A stretch of 51,776 nt of DNA from Chlamydiota bacterium. GTDB taxonomy: Bacteria > Chlamydiota > Chlamydiia > Chlamydiales > Parachlamydiaceae. Both the position numbers and the translations under genes were made by a program. Within the stretch, counting starts at the first letter, position 1; the number at the start of each line of letters is the position of its first letter. The notes beneath the pieces are model-generated. The model was not told the DNA's origin, did not search any database, and saw only the letters and a program-made list of their open reading frames with translations. Location: NCBI GenBank assembly GCA_013287815.1, contig JABDDC010000010.1, positions 1 to 51,776 of the forward strand. The letters run 5' to 3'. Positions 25,188 to 34,242 of the stretch are shown in pieces.

Positions 25188-26528
25188 ATGAACATGAATA
25201 AAATAGTCGCATTAACTTTAGTTGTTACATTACTCATTGTGGGTACCTTTTTCTACTTTTCCTCTCTTCCTTCTGTAGAAGAAAGGCTAAGCAAAAATTT
25301 CATAGAAACTGAGTCAGAACATGTAAAACAACCGAATCAGTCAGAGGATTACACTAAAACTCCAATAGAGTCTTTAAAAAACTCTAAGATAGATACAACA
25401 AACATAAGTACAATCGACCATCAAGCTCATTATTTTTCAAAGGATGACGGTGTTAACTATACTGCGTTTGGAAATGTAAATGATTACTCAGCAAAGCCTC
25501 TAAGCAGTGCCATTGCCGAAGCTAATGTAGGAAAGCCTAAATCAACCGATTACAACTTAAACAACTATCGGGGTACAGTCGTTAACAACGACTCTCCTAT
25601 TATACAATCCCCTTTATATGAACGAGATGCCCTATATGATGATCCATTTGAAATGGAATATGATTACCCTTCTTATTCATACTGCGACTGCACCCGTTGG
25701 GGCAATGGCTCGTGGATCTATGTAGACCATGTGGAAGGTCACTGGAGAGATAATAAGGAAGGCTATACTTCACTGGGAGTATTTATGACATCTCCCTATT
25801 TCTCTTATCATTTTGTCCCTTTTGTTGATATGAGAGCCCATGTTTTAAATAATGGTAGATTTGCTGCCAACTTGGGTGGTGGTCTAAGATATCAGCCCTT
25901 CAATTCACAAACGATCTATGGAATTAACGCCTATTACGACTCTAGGATAGCTGCCTTTAGGAATAAATATGAACAATTGGGAGTTGGATTGGAAGTTTTA
26001 AATCCATGCGGCGATCTAAGAATTAACGGATATATTCCAATAGGAAATAGAATAGGCCACTCTAAACTTTGTGTTTTCGATAATATTGGGGATGGATTTG
26101 AGGCTACCTCGCAGGAGAAGAAAAGATCCATGGGTGGATTCGATGTCGAAGTTGGCCGCTGGTTTAATTCATGCAAATTCTTTAGTCTCTACGGGGCTGT
26201 GGGAGCTTATGCCTATTTCCCTAAAGTTGAGAGACATAATGCTTATGGTTGTGAAGCGAGAGTGGAATCTGCTTTATATCGCAACCTCTTCCTTGAAGTA
26301 CGCGGCAGTTATGACCGTATATTCCATGGCAACGTTCAGGCAAGACTGACTTATGTAGTTCCTTTCACGTACTTGTTTGATGGTATCTGCAACGACTGCG
26401 ACAGCGGCTGCAGCTGCTTAATCTATCAGCCAGTACATCGCGAGGAAATGATCGTATTGGATAAAAAACAGTGCTGCTGGACATGGAACTGGGATGATAG
26501 CGGATCTAGCTGCAGTCATTGCAAATAA
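25188..26528 (+). CDS. Inverse-autotransporter-type beta-barrel, Cys-rich, no passenger
   Basis: A 446-residue surface protein. A single hydrophobic segment at about residues 5-27 is a signal or anchor. Residues 28-165 are low-complexity and polar, without a fold I recognise. From about 190 to 415 the sequence resembles the intimin/invasin-type barrel: GYTSLGVFMTSPYF, NLGGGLRYQP, IYGINAYYDSR, YEQLGVGLEVLNP and LRINGYIPIG. Instead of Ig-like passenger domains it ends with a Cys-rich tail of about 60 residues (CNDCDSGCSC, QCCWTWNW, CSHCK). The many cysteines suit disulfide cross-linking in the chlamydial envelope. The start is ambiguous between ATG 25188 and 25194; an upstream in-frame TTG (25149) is less likely. 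Its last 23 bases overlap the convergent ftsQ-like gene. Confidence 0.75.
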   Translation: MNMNKIVALTLVVTLLIVGTFFYFSSLPSVEERLSKNFIETESEHVKQPNQSEDYTKTPIESLKNSKIDTTNISTIDHQAHYFSKDDGVNYTAFGNVNDYSAKPLSSAIAEANVGKPKSTDYNLNNYRGTVVNNDSPIIQSPLYERDALYDDPFEMEYDYPSYSYCDCTRWGNGSWIYVDHVEGHWRDNKEGYTSLGVFMTSPYFSYHFVPFVDMRAHVLNNGRFAANLGGGLRYQPFNSQTIYGINAYYDSRIAAFRNKYEQLGVGLEVLNPCGDLRINGYIPIGNRIGHSKLCVFDNIGDGFEATSQEKKRSMGGFDVEVGRWFNSCKFFSLYGAVGAYAYFPKVERHNAYGCEARVESALYRNLFLEVRGSYDRIFHGNVQARLTYVVPFTYLFDGICNDCDSGCSCLIYQPVHREEMIVLDKKQCCWTWNWDDSGSSCSHCK

Positions 26529-27309
26529 TCACGAAGGCTAGCTTAGAGATACGCAAATCAACAACCGCAGACTGCTGTAATCTTCCTATCATCAAACGAA
26601 AATTATGCAAACCTTCCCGGTACCTTGTAGAATTAAGCCGAAGAAGATAAATTTTACCTTGGTTCGAACTTAAAGCAACCACAATCTGCCTGTTCCCATC
26701 ACTTTCCGAAAAGGCATCAGACACATCTATTTTATTGACATATAACGATTCACTCGTCATAGCTTCCAGCTGCTTTAAAATCTCCATCGCTAGAATAAAA
26801 CGATCATCGTTAGCGATAGTTTGACCCCAGCACCTTTCTATCCCAAAATAAATAAGGGGCAGCCTTTTTGGAATAAAAAAAGGACGCAAGGGAAAGAGAT
26901 AGCCTTCTCCATCCATCGCGGTATTGGTGTAATCGCCAAGGTATGCTATAGGTACGCGCGATTGGTATTGCACATAGAGACTGTTTGGAGGTACTTTGCG
27001 GATTGCGGCTGTCTTAATCAAAGGGCATTTAATTAATTTTTTCTCATTTTGAGCGATATTATACTGATATAAATTGGTCGGTTTATCGGTCGATAGGTCC
27101 AACAGCTGGGCCAAGAAGGCTGTTTTTAACGACGATTCTTTCTGATCGCATTGCTGGATCAATGCAATAATGCGGTTTCGTGAATCATTAATCCGCATTT
27201 CGTTGACATGGAGATAATAGAGAAATCCCATCAGGGCACTTCCGCTAATCATCAAGGTGGAAAGTAAAATCCACAGCCAGGCTCTATTAAGTGGTATTAT
27301 ATTATTCAT
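26506..27309 (-). CDS. ftsQ: FtsQ-like division protein
   Basis: A 267-residue bitopic membrane protein: a short cytoplasmic start, one transmembrane segment at about 10-32, then an extracytoplasmic domain. The portion at 95-155 (IKTAAIRKVPPNSLYVQYQSRVPIAYLGDYTN ... MDGEGYLFP) has the POTRA/FtsQ pattern: conserved P-x-x-L-x-V-x-x-x-x-R-x-P-I-A, then a D-x-x-G-x-x-F strand. FtsQ bridges divisome proteins in most bacteria. It overlaps murC by four bases (ATGA) at the end of the peptidoglycan cluster. By position it corresponds to CT764, which has been proposed as the chlamydial FtsQ. Sequence similarity is low, so the assignment leans on topology, local motif and context. Confidence 0.75.
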   Translation of the reverse strand: MNNIIPLNRAWLWILLSTLMISGSALMGFLYYLHVNEMRINDSRNRIIALIQQCDQKESSLKTAFLAQLLDLSTDKPTNLYQYNIAQNEKKLIKCPLIKTAAIRKVPPNSLYVQYQSRVPIAYLGDYTNTAMDGEGYLFPLRPFFIPKRLPLIYFGIERCWGQTIANDDRFILAMEILKQLEAMTSESLYVNKIDVSDAFSESDGNRQIVVALSSNQGKIYLLRLNSTRYREGLHNFRLMIGRLQQSAVVDLRISKLAFVIICNDCS

Positions 27310-28655
27310 TTGTCCAAGGCTAATATTTCAGCAGCCACTTTAGTGACATCACCAGCTCCTAACGTGATGACGACGTCTTGCGGCTTTATTAGCATATTTA
27401 GCTTTTGCGAAAGCTCTTTTCGTGCTACGTAAGTGCAAGGGATCCTGGAGGCTGCTTTGACTTCATCGACAATCAATCCTGCATGAAGGCCGGCTACAGG
27501 TTCCTCATTGCTACCATAAATATCTGTGACAATCAGCTGATCAGCCACATCAAAAATGGATCCATACTGACCTAAGCAATCTTTCGTCCTTGTGTAGCGA
27601 TGGGGCTGGAAAACAACTACCATTCTTTTATTGGCTATGGCCTCCCTAATTCCGTTCAATGTGGTTTCAATCTCAGTAGGGTGGTGGGCGTAGTCGTCGA
27701 TGAAAAGGATACCATTCCTTTCCCCTTTCATTTCACAGCGGCGCAGAACTCCTTTAAATGATTTTAGGGCATGGCGGATATCTTTTTCAGGTACTCCAAG
27801 AGTCAGTGATAAACCAAACACAGCCGCACCATTCAAAGCATTATGACGACCAATTAAAGTCATTTCGATATCTTTATAAATGGACTTTCCTTGAATCAGA
27901 TCAAAGCAGCTGTGGAAGCCAACCTGACGGGCATTTGTAATTTTCCATTTGCTTGCATCTGAAAAACCATAACATTGACCCGGAACATTCAGCTTGGCAA
28001 GATGAAGATTATCTGCACACCAAAAGAGATGTTCGTGAGAGGTTACTTGTGACATGAACTGATTGAAGGCATCAATCAGAAGCTGCTCATCCCCTTGATA
28101 ATTATTCAAGTGGTCATTATCGATATTGGTGACGATGGCACCGTAGGGATGGTATTTGAGGAAAGTCTGATCGCTTTCATCGGCTTCAAATACAAAATAA
28201 TCGCCTTGACCTGACTTTGAATGGCATCCATATTGCGGCAGGATGCCGCCTACTGCAATGGTTGGATCCCAGCCAGCCTCGATAAGGACAGAAGAAAGCA
28301 ATGATGTAGTTGTCGTCTTTCCATGCGTTCCTGCAATGGCAACCGATTTTTGGTTTTCCATAAGCTTGGCTAGAAGGTCCGAGCGATGCCAAAGGATGCA
28401 GCCTAGCTTTTTTGCCTGGAGGTATTCGGGATTGTCTTTCCTGATATCACTGGTAAAAACAACGATCATGCCCGATCGCACATTTTCAGCATGATGGCCA
28501 ATGGTCACATGAGCTCCTGATTTTACTAGTTCTTCCACAACAGTACTGGAGCTGATATCACTTCCAGAAATAGGGTAATTTTGCTCCAGCAGCATATTGG
28601 CCAGCCCGCTCATTCCGATGCCGCCAATTCCGATAAAATGATAGTGTTGTTTCAT
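27306..28655 (-). CDS. murC: UDP-N-acetylmuramate-L-alanine ligase, not fused to Ddl
   Basis: Adds L-Ala to UDP-MurNAc, the first peptide step of peptidoglycan synthesis. The 449 residues are a complete Mur ligase: N-terminal IGIGGIGMSGLA nucleotide-binding motif, ATP loop AGTHGKTTTT near 110, EADESDQTF, TNIDNDHLNNY, and C-terminal DDYAHHPTEIETTL and VFQPHRYTRTK. In Chlamydiaceae MurC is fused to a D-Ala-D-Ala ligase domain (about 800 residues). Here the frame ends cleanly and the next gene is ftsQ-like, so Ddl must be encoded elsewhere or be absent. The gene begins 45 bases after the murG stop. Confidence 0.96.
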   Translation of the reverse strand: MKQHYHFIGIGGIGMSGLANMLLEQNYPISGSDISSSTVVEELVKSGAHVTIGHHAENVRSGMIVVFTSDIRKDNPEYLQAKKLGCILWHRSDLLAKLMENQKSVAIAGTHGKTTTTSLLSSVLIEAGWDPTIAVGGILPQYGCHSKSGQGDYFVFEADESDQTFLKYHPYGAIVTNIDNDHLNNYQGDEQLLIDAFNQFMSQVTSHEHLFWCADNLHLAKLNVPGQCYGFSDASKWKITNARQVGFHSCFDLIQGKSIYKDIEMTLIGRHNALNGAAVFGLSLTLGVPEKDIRHALKSFKGVLRRCEMKGERNGILFIDDYAHHPTEIETTLNGIREAIANKRMVVVFQPHRYTRTKDCLGQYGSIFDVADQLIVTDIYGSNEEPVAGLHAGLIVDEVKAASRIPCTYVARKELSQKLNMLIKPQDVVITLGAGDVTKVAAEILALDK

Positions 28656-28700
28656 AGCCCTATTCCTTTAATAACACGTTGCAAACACTCCCTATAGAGA

Positions 28701-29780
28701 CTAACAAAATTTAGAGATGCTCTTCATCACCAATTGATAAAGGTCGATTTTATTTGGCCGCAGTTTGTATTGCTGCACATTTTTTTTCATTTGTCGGGTA
28801 TCTAAATTTTTGATCGCCGACATCAACTGCTCTGCAGTTAAGGAATGTTCGGCAAATTTGATCGCGCTACCCACAGTATCGACCAGGTAATCGGCATTTT
28901 TATCTTGATGATTGTCAGTTGCATGGGGGTATGGAATCAAAATTCCGGGCATTTCAAATTCCAACGCTTCAGCCACTGTGGAAGCACCGGACCTGCCAAT
29001 AAAAAGATCGGCCGCATGCCAGGCCATCAGCATATGACTCTCAAAAGGCTTGACTGCTGCGGATATATTTTGTGCTTGATACAAATGCCTAAATAACTCA
29101 ACCTCTTCCTCTTTTCCGGTGATATGGATGATCTGTACATCACTTAATTTGCAATTTTTCATCAGTCGGTTAATGCCCTGCGCCCCTTGCGAACCGCCAA
29201 AAATCAAAATCGTCGTGATCCCGTCTTTCAGTCCATAATAGCCTAATGCCTCATTTTTGCTGACACTACCGACCCTATAGCCTAATCTGAGTGGCATCCC
29301 CACTTCCATCACATTCCCTTTCAAAAGCTCTCGCGTCATCGGAAAATGGACGCCTACAGCCTGCGCATAACGAGAGAGCCATTTATTAGCTTTTCCTGGA
29401 ATGCTGTTAGCTTCATGCAAAATATAAGGAACTTTCAACAATCTAGCCGCCAACACCACAGGAACAGTATAAAAACTGCCGAAAGCCACGACGACATCGG
29501 GATTAAAATCGTTCATGATTTTCATGGCATCTTTTGTCCCCTTCACCAAGTTATACAGCCCTTTAGCCAGTTTGATCGGATTTTTACTTATGATTGGACT
29601 GCATGCTACCTCTTTATATGGAAAGCGACTGCGATCAAAATAGCGATTTTTTGCCAACCCTCCGGCAACGAATAAAATTTCAGATGGCTCATTAATTGCT
29701 AAAAGTTGCTCTGCAAACCCTTGGGCGGGATAGATATGCCCACCGGTCCCGCCGGCAGCAATCATGAATTTTCTAGACAC
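28701..29780 (-). CDS. murG: Lipid II synthase MurG
   Basis: Transfers GlcNAc from UDP-GlcNAc to lipid I at the inner face of the membrane, making lipid II. The 359-residue protein has AAGGTGGHIYPAQGFA at the N-terminus, the GSFYTVPVVLAARLLKVPYILHEANSIPGKANK region, IFGGSQGAQGIN and C-terminal GRSGASTVAEALEFEMPGILIPYPHATDNHQDKNA, all family hallmarks. It overlaps ftsW by eight bases and lies in the order murD-LysM-ftsW-murG-murC seen in Chlamydia. Confidence 0.97.
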   Translation of the reverse strand: MSRKFMIAAGGTGGHIYPAQGFAEQLLAINEPSEILFVAGGLAKNRYFDRSRFPYKEVACSPIISKNPIKLAKGLYNLVKGTKDAMKIMNDFNPDVVVAFGSFYTVPVVLAARLLKVPYILHEANSIPGKANKWLSRYAQAVGVHFPMTRELLKGNVMEVGMPLRLGYRVGSVSKNEALGYYGLKDGITTILIFGGSQGAQGINRLMKNCKLSDVQIIHITGKEEEVELFRHLYQAQNISAAVKPFESHMLMAWHAADLFIGRSGASTVAEALEFEMPGILIPYPHATDNHQDKNADYLVDTVGSAIKFAEHSLTAEQLMSAIKNLDTRQMKKNVQQYKLRPNKIDLYQLVMKSISKFC

Positions 29781-30879
29781 TTTGAAGCTCCCTCTGATCT
29801 TGCGAGATGTCGAGAAGAAGGCCCAGTCCCATGATGTTTGCCATCAAAGATGTCCCTCCCTGACTAAAGAAAGGAAGGTTTAATCCGGTACTGGGAAGCA
29901 ACCCCGAAACAACTCCTAAGTTCATAAATGCCTGGAAACAGATCAAAAAAGTGATCGCAGAGGCATAATAAAAACCATTGCGATCAGGTGAATGAACGGC
30001 AATGCTGAATCCGATATATCCGATCATCATGTAGAAAAGAATTAAAGAAGCGACGCCGATAAACCCAAATTCTTCAGCATAGATGGCGGCGATATAATCA
30101 TTTTGTGCTTCCGGCAGATAGCTGAGCTTCTGGAAGCTGCTGCCCGGTCCACGGCCAAACAGTTCGCCCGATCCGGCAGCGATCTTGGCCTGATAGGGCT
30201 GGTGCCCTTTGCCTTTTAGATCGAGCTCGGGATGCAAATAAACATTAAGTCGTGCCGTCACATAGGGAAGATGATAGGCAGAGATAGCTCCGATCACCGA
30301 GAAGGCAAAAAGAGGGGCAGCCCAATATTTAAATTTAATGCGGGTAACGATGCACATGATGATGGCAGTCAAGCCGATTACGCCGGCAGTTCCGTTATTC
30401 GGTTCGACTAAAATTAAAACAATTGGGATAGAGACATAGCCTACGAGCTTTAAAAAGGCTTTGAATGAGAGTTCAGGACCATTTCCGTTCATCAATTGGT
30501 ACGTAATAAATGCCGGAACAATATATTTGACAAACTCAGAAGGTTGAAAAGAAAAACTACCAATTCCAATCCATCTGCGTGATCCGTTCACCTCTCGTCC
30601 GATGCCTGGAATGAGTATCAGCACCAACAAGATGCAAAAAAAGGCCAATAGATAAGGACTCCAACTGATCAATTTCTTAAAACCCACTTTCCAAACAAAC
30701 GCTGCCAGGAGCAACCCGATAAAACCAAAGATCAGCTGCTTAAATAAAGCCTGATGGGTGCTTTTATCAAGAGCGTGGTCAAGCACCTCAGCGGAGGTGG
30801 TATTGAAAATCATGACCAATCCCATGACAAAGATTGCTGCCACGCAAAATAAAAGAAGAAAGCGATGAAATTTAATCAT
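29773..30879 (-). CDS. ftsW: SEDS-family glycosyltransferase FtsW
   Basis: A polytopic membrane protein of 368 residues with about ten hydrophobic segments. SEDS proteins polymerise lipid II into glycan strands. Conserved parts are NGSRRWIGIGSFSFQPSEFVKY, VEPNNGTAGVIGL (usually EPDxG), YQAKIAAGSGELFGRGPGSS, YLPEAQNDYIAAIYAEEFGF and the late TGLNLPFFSQGGTS. FtsW rather than RodA is chosen from its place between murG and murD. Its start lies just after the LysM gene's stop. Chlamydiae lack FtsZ, so here it probably acts with MreB-directed division; that is knowledge of the phylum, not visible in the window. Confidence 0.93.
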   Translation of the reverse strand: MIKFHRFLLLFCVAAIFVMGLVMIFNTTSAEVLDHALDKSTHQALFKQLIFGFIGLLLAAFVWKVGFKKLISWSPYLLAFFCILLVLILIPGIGREVNGSRRWIGIGSFSFQPSEFVKYIVPAFITYQLMNGNGPELSFKAFLKLVGYVSIPIVLILVEPNNGTAGVIGLTAIIMCIVTRIKFKYWAAPLFAFSVIGAISAYHLPYVTARLNVYLHPELDLKGKGHQPYQAKIAAGSGELFGRGPGSSFQKLSYLPEAQNDYIAAIYAEEFGFIGVASLILFYMMIGYIGFSIAVHSPDRNGFYYASAITFLICFQAFMNLGVVSGLLPSTGLNLPFFSQGGTSLMANIMGLGLLLDISQDQRELQSV

Positions 30880-30880
30880 C

Positions 30881-31615
30881 TTACTTCACGCGAATACGAT
30901 CGCCCGCCTTAAGATTACGAGCCTTTGCCTCATCGAGGTTATTTAATTTGAGGATATCGTCAGTGCTGACATTGAACTGCTTAGCAATTTTCCATGGGCT
31001 GTCACCTGATTTCACTGTGTAAAAAACAGCATCACCGGCAGCCGTTTCCTTTGTCTCGGCAGCTTTGGCTATGGACTTAGCTTGCTTATTGTCTTTTTTG
31101 ACAGGTATCTTTAACACCTGACCGATCGATAATTTATCGTTTTGCAAATTGCTAGCCTTCTTGATGGCAGCTACCGTTGTTCCATTAGCCTTTGCGATCT
31201 TATCCAACGAATCGCCTTTCTTGACTGTTACATCGATCGAATCTTCTTGTGAAGACGTAGTTGTTGTGACAGCTTTGACAGGGGGACTATAGTTTTCTTC
31301 AAAAGCGCTGGAAGCATTGACAGGTGTTTGCTGCATGGAGAAATTTTCGGGCTGCTGTTCGGCTGCAACCGAAACCTGAGTAGGTTGTGAATAGTACTTC
31401 AAGACGTTATCCACTTCATCAACGGTCTGTGCCGAGGCTGATGCTGTCGTTGAAGTCGCTTCCGGAAATGATTCGACAGCTTCTGCAAGCGGCTGCCCAT
31501 TATCTGACTGGCTGACATCGCTATCTGAATCGTAAATAATCGCTGTGGCAAATAATACAGCCAACAAACCTGTATTGATAATAACTGCTATAAGGATGGT
31601 ATCTTTTCTAGTCAT
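30881..31615 (-). CDS. nlpD: Membrane-anchored protein with two LysM domains (chlamydial NlpD)
   Basis: A 244-residue protein with an N-terminal membrane anchor (about residues 7-27), a Ser/Thr/Gln-rich linker and two LysM domains. The first is about 126-173 (VKKGDSLDKIAKANGTTV ... GQVLKIP) and the second about 197-243 (YTVKSGDSPWKIAKQFNVS ... GDRIRV). LysM domains bind GlcNAc-containing peptidoglycan. No M23 peptidase or amidase domain follows, so this is a binding or regulatory protein, not a hydrolase. It overlaps murD by eight bases and corresponds in position to CT759, annotated nlpD. The symbol follows that convention. Confidence 0.85.
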   Translation of the reverse strand: MTRKDTILIAVIINTGLLAVLFATAIIYDSDSDVSQSDNGQPLAEAVESFPEATSTTASASAQTVDEVDNVLKYYSQPTQVSVAAEQQPENFSMQQTPVNASSAFEENYSPPVKAVTTTTSSQEDSIDVTVKKGDSLDKIAKANGTTVAAIKKASNLQNDKLSIGQVLKIPVKKDNKQAKSIAKAAETKETAAGDAVFYTVKSGDSPWKIAKQFNVSTDDILKLNNLDEAKARNLKAGDRIRVK

Positions 31616-32954
31616 GCATTAACCTTTTTACTTCTTTTTGAAAAACTTCGCCACGATGGGCATAATCTATAAACATATCAAAACTTGAACATCCGGGAGA
31701 GAGTAAAACAATACCACCCTCTTTTGCCGCAGCTGTTGCCTCTCTCACTGCCTGTTCCATATCGCTTACTATCCTTACTGGAATCGCATGTGAAAGTTGA
31801 GACTGCATTTTAGCAGCTGCCTGACCAATTGCACAAATACATTTTACTTTGTTCCTAAACACCTCAACCCAAGGAGTATATGGCGCACCTTTATCGACTC
31901 CTCCGGCAATTAGTACAATCGGACCATTCAAAAACTCAACAGCCCTGATGACCGCATCAATATTGGTCCCTTTGCTGTCATCATAATAGCAGATCCCGTT
32001 TCTTGACAAAACAAACTCAATCCGATGCTTTGGTTTCTCAAAACTACGTAGAGCTTCAGCAAATTCTTCACCCGTTATGCCGTTCATGAACGTGCCTGTG
32101 CCTGAAATCGCGCACAATGCAAAAGCCCCCATGATATTCTCCACATCGTGACTTTGTTTACCACGGAGTCCTTCAGGTAGCTTAAAGACCACCTTACCAT
32201 GTTGAAAGACACTTTTTAAATCAGTATATATATCATCATCCTGTGAATAACCATACCTCAACGGCTTCTGGTTAAGAAGATAACCAAAATCATGATAGGT
32301 CTTGTCCTCAATGTAGAGTGGCGCTCCGGGTTTCAAACAATTTTCCATTAACATCTTGGCGGCGGCATATTCTTCCATCCCTGGATAGCGGTCAAGATGG
32401 TCGGGAGTGATGTTAAGGATGACTCCTCCATCCAACACCCTTTGCGAAAGTGTCTCCAACTGGTAAGAACTTAATTCCAACACTATAGTCACCTCCGGAT
32501 CCAACCCAATCAGCTCTTCGGAAAAGGGGATCCCCACATTCCCTAAGGCCCTTGCTTTATGTCCACAATAATTCAGGACATGCTCAACCAATAATGTAAC
32601 AGTTGTTTTCCCATTGGTACCGGTAATACCTAGAACGCGATTCTTCACTAGCCTGCAGCCTAGCTCAATCTCTCCAATGACTTCAATCCCCTGTTGTTTG
32701 GCAGCTATCAACACAGCATTGGTCGATGGCACACCGGGTGAAATAACCACCAAATCATAGTTGAGTGGACCCCTGACATCAGATTCCAGAGAGGTTGTCA
32801 TCCCTTTAAGAAATCGCACTTCTTCGCTGTTCAAGCTAGCTTCGTTACGATCAATACCATGTACACAAGCTCCTTGAGCCTGCAGCAGCTTCGCAGCCGT
32901 TCGCCCGCTAATCCCCAAGCCTATAATCAACACTTTCTTGTTTTTATAGATCAT
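31608..32954 (-). CDS. murD: UDP-N-acetylmuramoyl-L-alanine-D-glutamate ligase
   Basis: Adds D-glutamate to UDP-MurNAc-L-Ala. The 448-residue Mur ligase shows the N-terminal LIIGLGISGRTAAKLL motif, the ATP loop GITGTNGKTTVT near 110, ELSSYQLETL and NITPDHLDRY. Downstream are KPKHRIEFV, YYDDSKGTNIDAVIRAVEF with LIAGGVDKGA, and the C-terminal LLSPGCSSFDMF. It is complete and follows mraY after about 70 bases that hold a hairpin pair. Its end overlaps the LysM gene by eight bases. Confidence 0.96.
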   Translation of the reverse strand: MIYKNKKVLIIGLGISGRTAAKLLQAQGACVHGIDRNEASLNSEEVRFLKGMTTSLESDVRGPLNYDLVVISPGVPSTNAVLIAAKQQGIEVIGEIELGCRLVKNRVLGITGTNGKTTVTLLVEHVLNYCGHKARALGNVGIPFSEELIGLDPEVTIVLELSSYQLETLSQRVLDGGVILNITPDHLDRYPGMEEYAAAKMLMENCLKPGAPLYIEDKTYHDFGYLLNQKPLRYGYSQDDDIYTDLKSVFQHGKVVFKLPEGLRGKQSHDVENIMGAFALCAISGTGTFMNGITGEEFAEALRSFEKPKHRIEFVLSRNGICYYDDSKGTNIDAVIRAVEFLNGPIVLIAGGVDKGAPYTPWVEVFRNKVKCICAIGQAAAKMQSQLSHAIPVRIVSDMEQAVREATAAAKEGGIVLLSPGCSSFDMFIDYAHRGEVFQKEVKRLMHD

Positions 32955-32971
32955 TTTTACCTATGTTTTTT

Positions 32972-33005
32972 GCTTGCAAAGCAAGCGGCTGCGCCGCCTT
33001 TTTTT
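32972..33005 (+). terminator. Paired hairpins with T-run between mraY and murD
   Basis: Two adjacent hairpins (GCTTGC-AAA-GCAAGC at 32972-32986 and GCGGC-TGC-GCCGC at 32985-32997) share bases and are followed on the plus strand by seven T. Read on the plus strand this is terminator-like, though no plus-strand gene precedes it. Read on the minus strand, the direction of the operon, no T-run follows, so it may instead be an attenuating or mRNA-processing structure. Similar GCGGCTGCGCCGC words recur at about 39611. Confidence 0.3.
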
Positions 33006-33024
33006 ATACCTTACGCTTTTGCGC

Positions 33025-34242
33025 TTACTGGAACTTGAGCGATGCAACACCAATAATCGCCAGCAACAATCCAATTATCCAGAAGCGGATGACCACCTTG
33101 GTCTCGGACCATCCCTTGTACTCAAAATGGTGATGCAAGGGAGCAATTAAGAAAATCCGTTTCTTATTGCGATACTTATAACTCAAAACCTGCAGGATAA
33201 CTGACATGGCTTCGGCAACGAAGATGCCGCCGACCAGTCCAAGCAAAAATTCCCTTCGCAGCAAAACAGCCGATACTCCAATGATTCCACCCAGAGTGAG
33301 AGACCCGGTGTCACCCATAAATACTTGCGCGGGATGGCCATTATACCATAAAAATCCCATGCAGGAACCCACCAGAGCACAAAGATAGATGGCAACTTCA
33401 CCGCTTCCTTCGATGTATAAAATGTTCAAATAACGGGCAATATCGATGTGATTGGACACGAAAGCGATCAAGCCTAATGAGCCGGCTACCATCATCAAGC
33501 AACCCGTTGCCAGTCCATCGAGCCCGTCAGTCAAATTAACAGCATTGGATGCTCCAGTGATGACAAAAAATATAAAAAAGACCATCAAGATCAATCCTAA
33601 TCCTGTGAATGTCAGCACAGGCTCCTTAAAGAAAGGGATATAAAGTCTGGAGGCATATTCCTTTAAGGAAAGTTTTTGGAAAGCGTGCTGCTCTACCCCT
33701 TCTGAGGTTTTTACCAAAATATTTTCTTTGATGACCGGGGGATGGAACCATGAATCTTCAGAAGCTATCGATGGAGCAAAGATAAAATAAGCGGCTATCA
33801 CAGCTGATAACAGCCCCTGAAATAACAATTTCTTTTTGCCGGACATCCCTTTGGTGTTTTTGTACTTTAATTTGAGATAATCATCCCTGCCGCCAATAAA
33901 TCCAAGGAACAGCGTTGTAGCCAGAAGAATCAAAGTAAAAACATGGGTGAGGTCCATCCACAGCAAAAGGGATACGATCATTGAAAACAGTATCAGGATC
34001 CCCCCCATAGTCGGTGTATTTTGCTTTTTTTCATGAAGCTGTCCAAGCAGAGGGCAATCTTCTTTTCTGATCGATTGGCCAATCTTTAATTCATAGAGCT
34101 TACGGATGAAAAAAGGACCCAGAAATAGGCTCAGAAGCAGCGATGTAATAGCCGCCAGGATCATCCTCGTCGAATAATAAGCAAATACCGACGGCACCCT
34201 GATGCCAAATTCTTTCAGTATGTCTATCAAAAATAAAATCAT
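33025..34242 (-). CDS. mraY: Phospho-MurNAc-pentapeptide transferase, with enlarged loop
   Basis: Makes lipid I by moving phospho-MurNAc-pentapeptide onto undecaprenyl phosphate. The start is the ATG at 34242, overlapping the murF stop as ATGA, giving 405 residues. Hallmarks are NTPTMGGILI, the Mg-binding DDYLK (in GGRDDYLKL), GASNAVNLTDGLDGLA, FMGDTGSLTLGG and APLHHHFEYKGW. Typical MraY is about 360 residues. The excess is mostly in one loop after the fourth or fifth membrane span, where about 50 residues (from FAPSIASEDSW to IPFFKEPV) replace about 20 in E. coli. That loop is probably extracytoplasmic. The function is secure; the loop's role is unknown. Confidence 0.95.
   Translation of the reverse strand: MILFLIDILKEFGIRVPSVFAYYSTRMILAAITSLLLSLFLGPFFIRKLYELKIGQSIRKEDCPLLGQLHEKKQNTPTMGGILILFSMIVSLLLWMDLTHVFTLILLATTLFLGFIGGRDDYLKLKYKNTKGMSGKKKLLFQGLLSAVIAAYFIFAPSIASEDSWFHPPVIKENILVKTSEGVEQHAFQKLSLKEYASRLYIPFFKEPVLTFTGLGLILMVFFIFFVITGASNAVNLTDGLDGLATGCLMMVAGSLGLIAFVSNHIDIARYLNILYIEGSGEVAIYLCALVGSCMGFLWYNGHPAQVFMGDTGSLTLGGIIGVSAVLLRREFLLGLVGGIFVAEAMSVILQVLSYKYRNKKRIFLIAPLHHHFEYKGWSETKVVIRFWIIGLLLAIIGVASLKFQ

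Noticed and set aside
30881-31615. NlpD-type peptidase or amidase activator
   Set aside because: Only two LysM domains and an anchor are present; there is no M23-like catalytic or degenerate domain, so only the name by position was kept.
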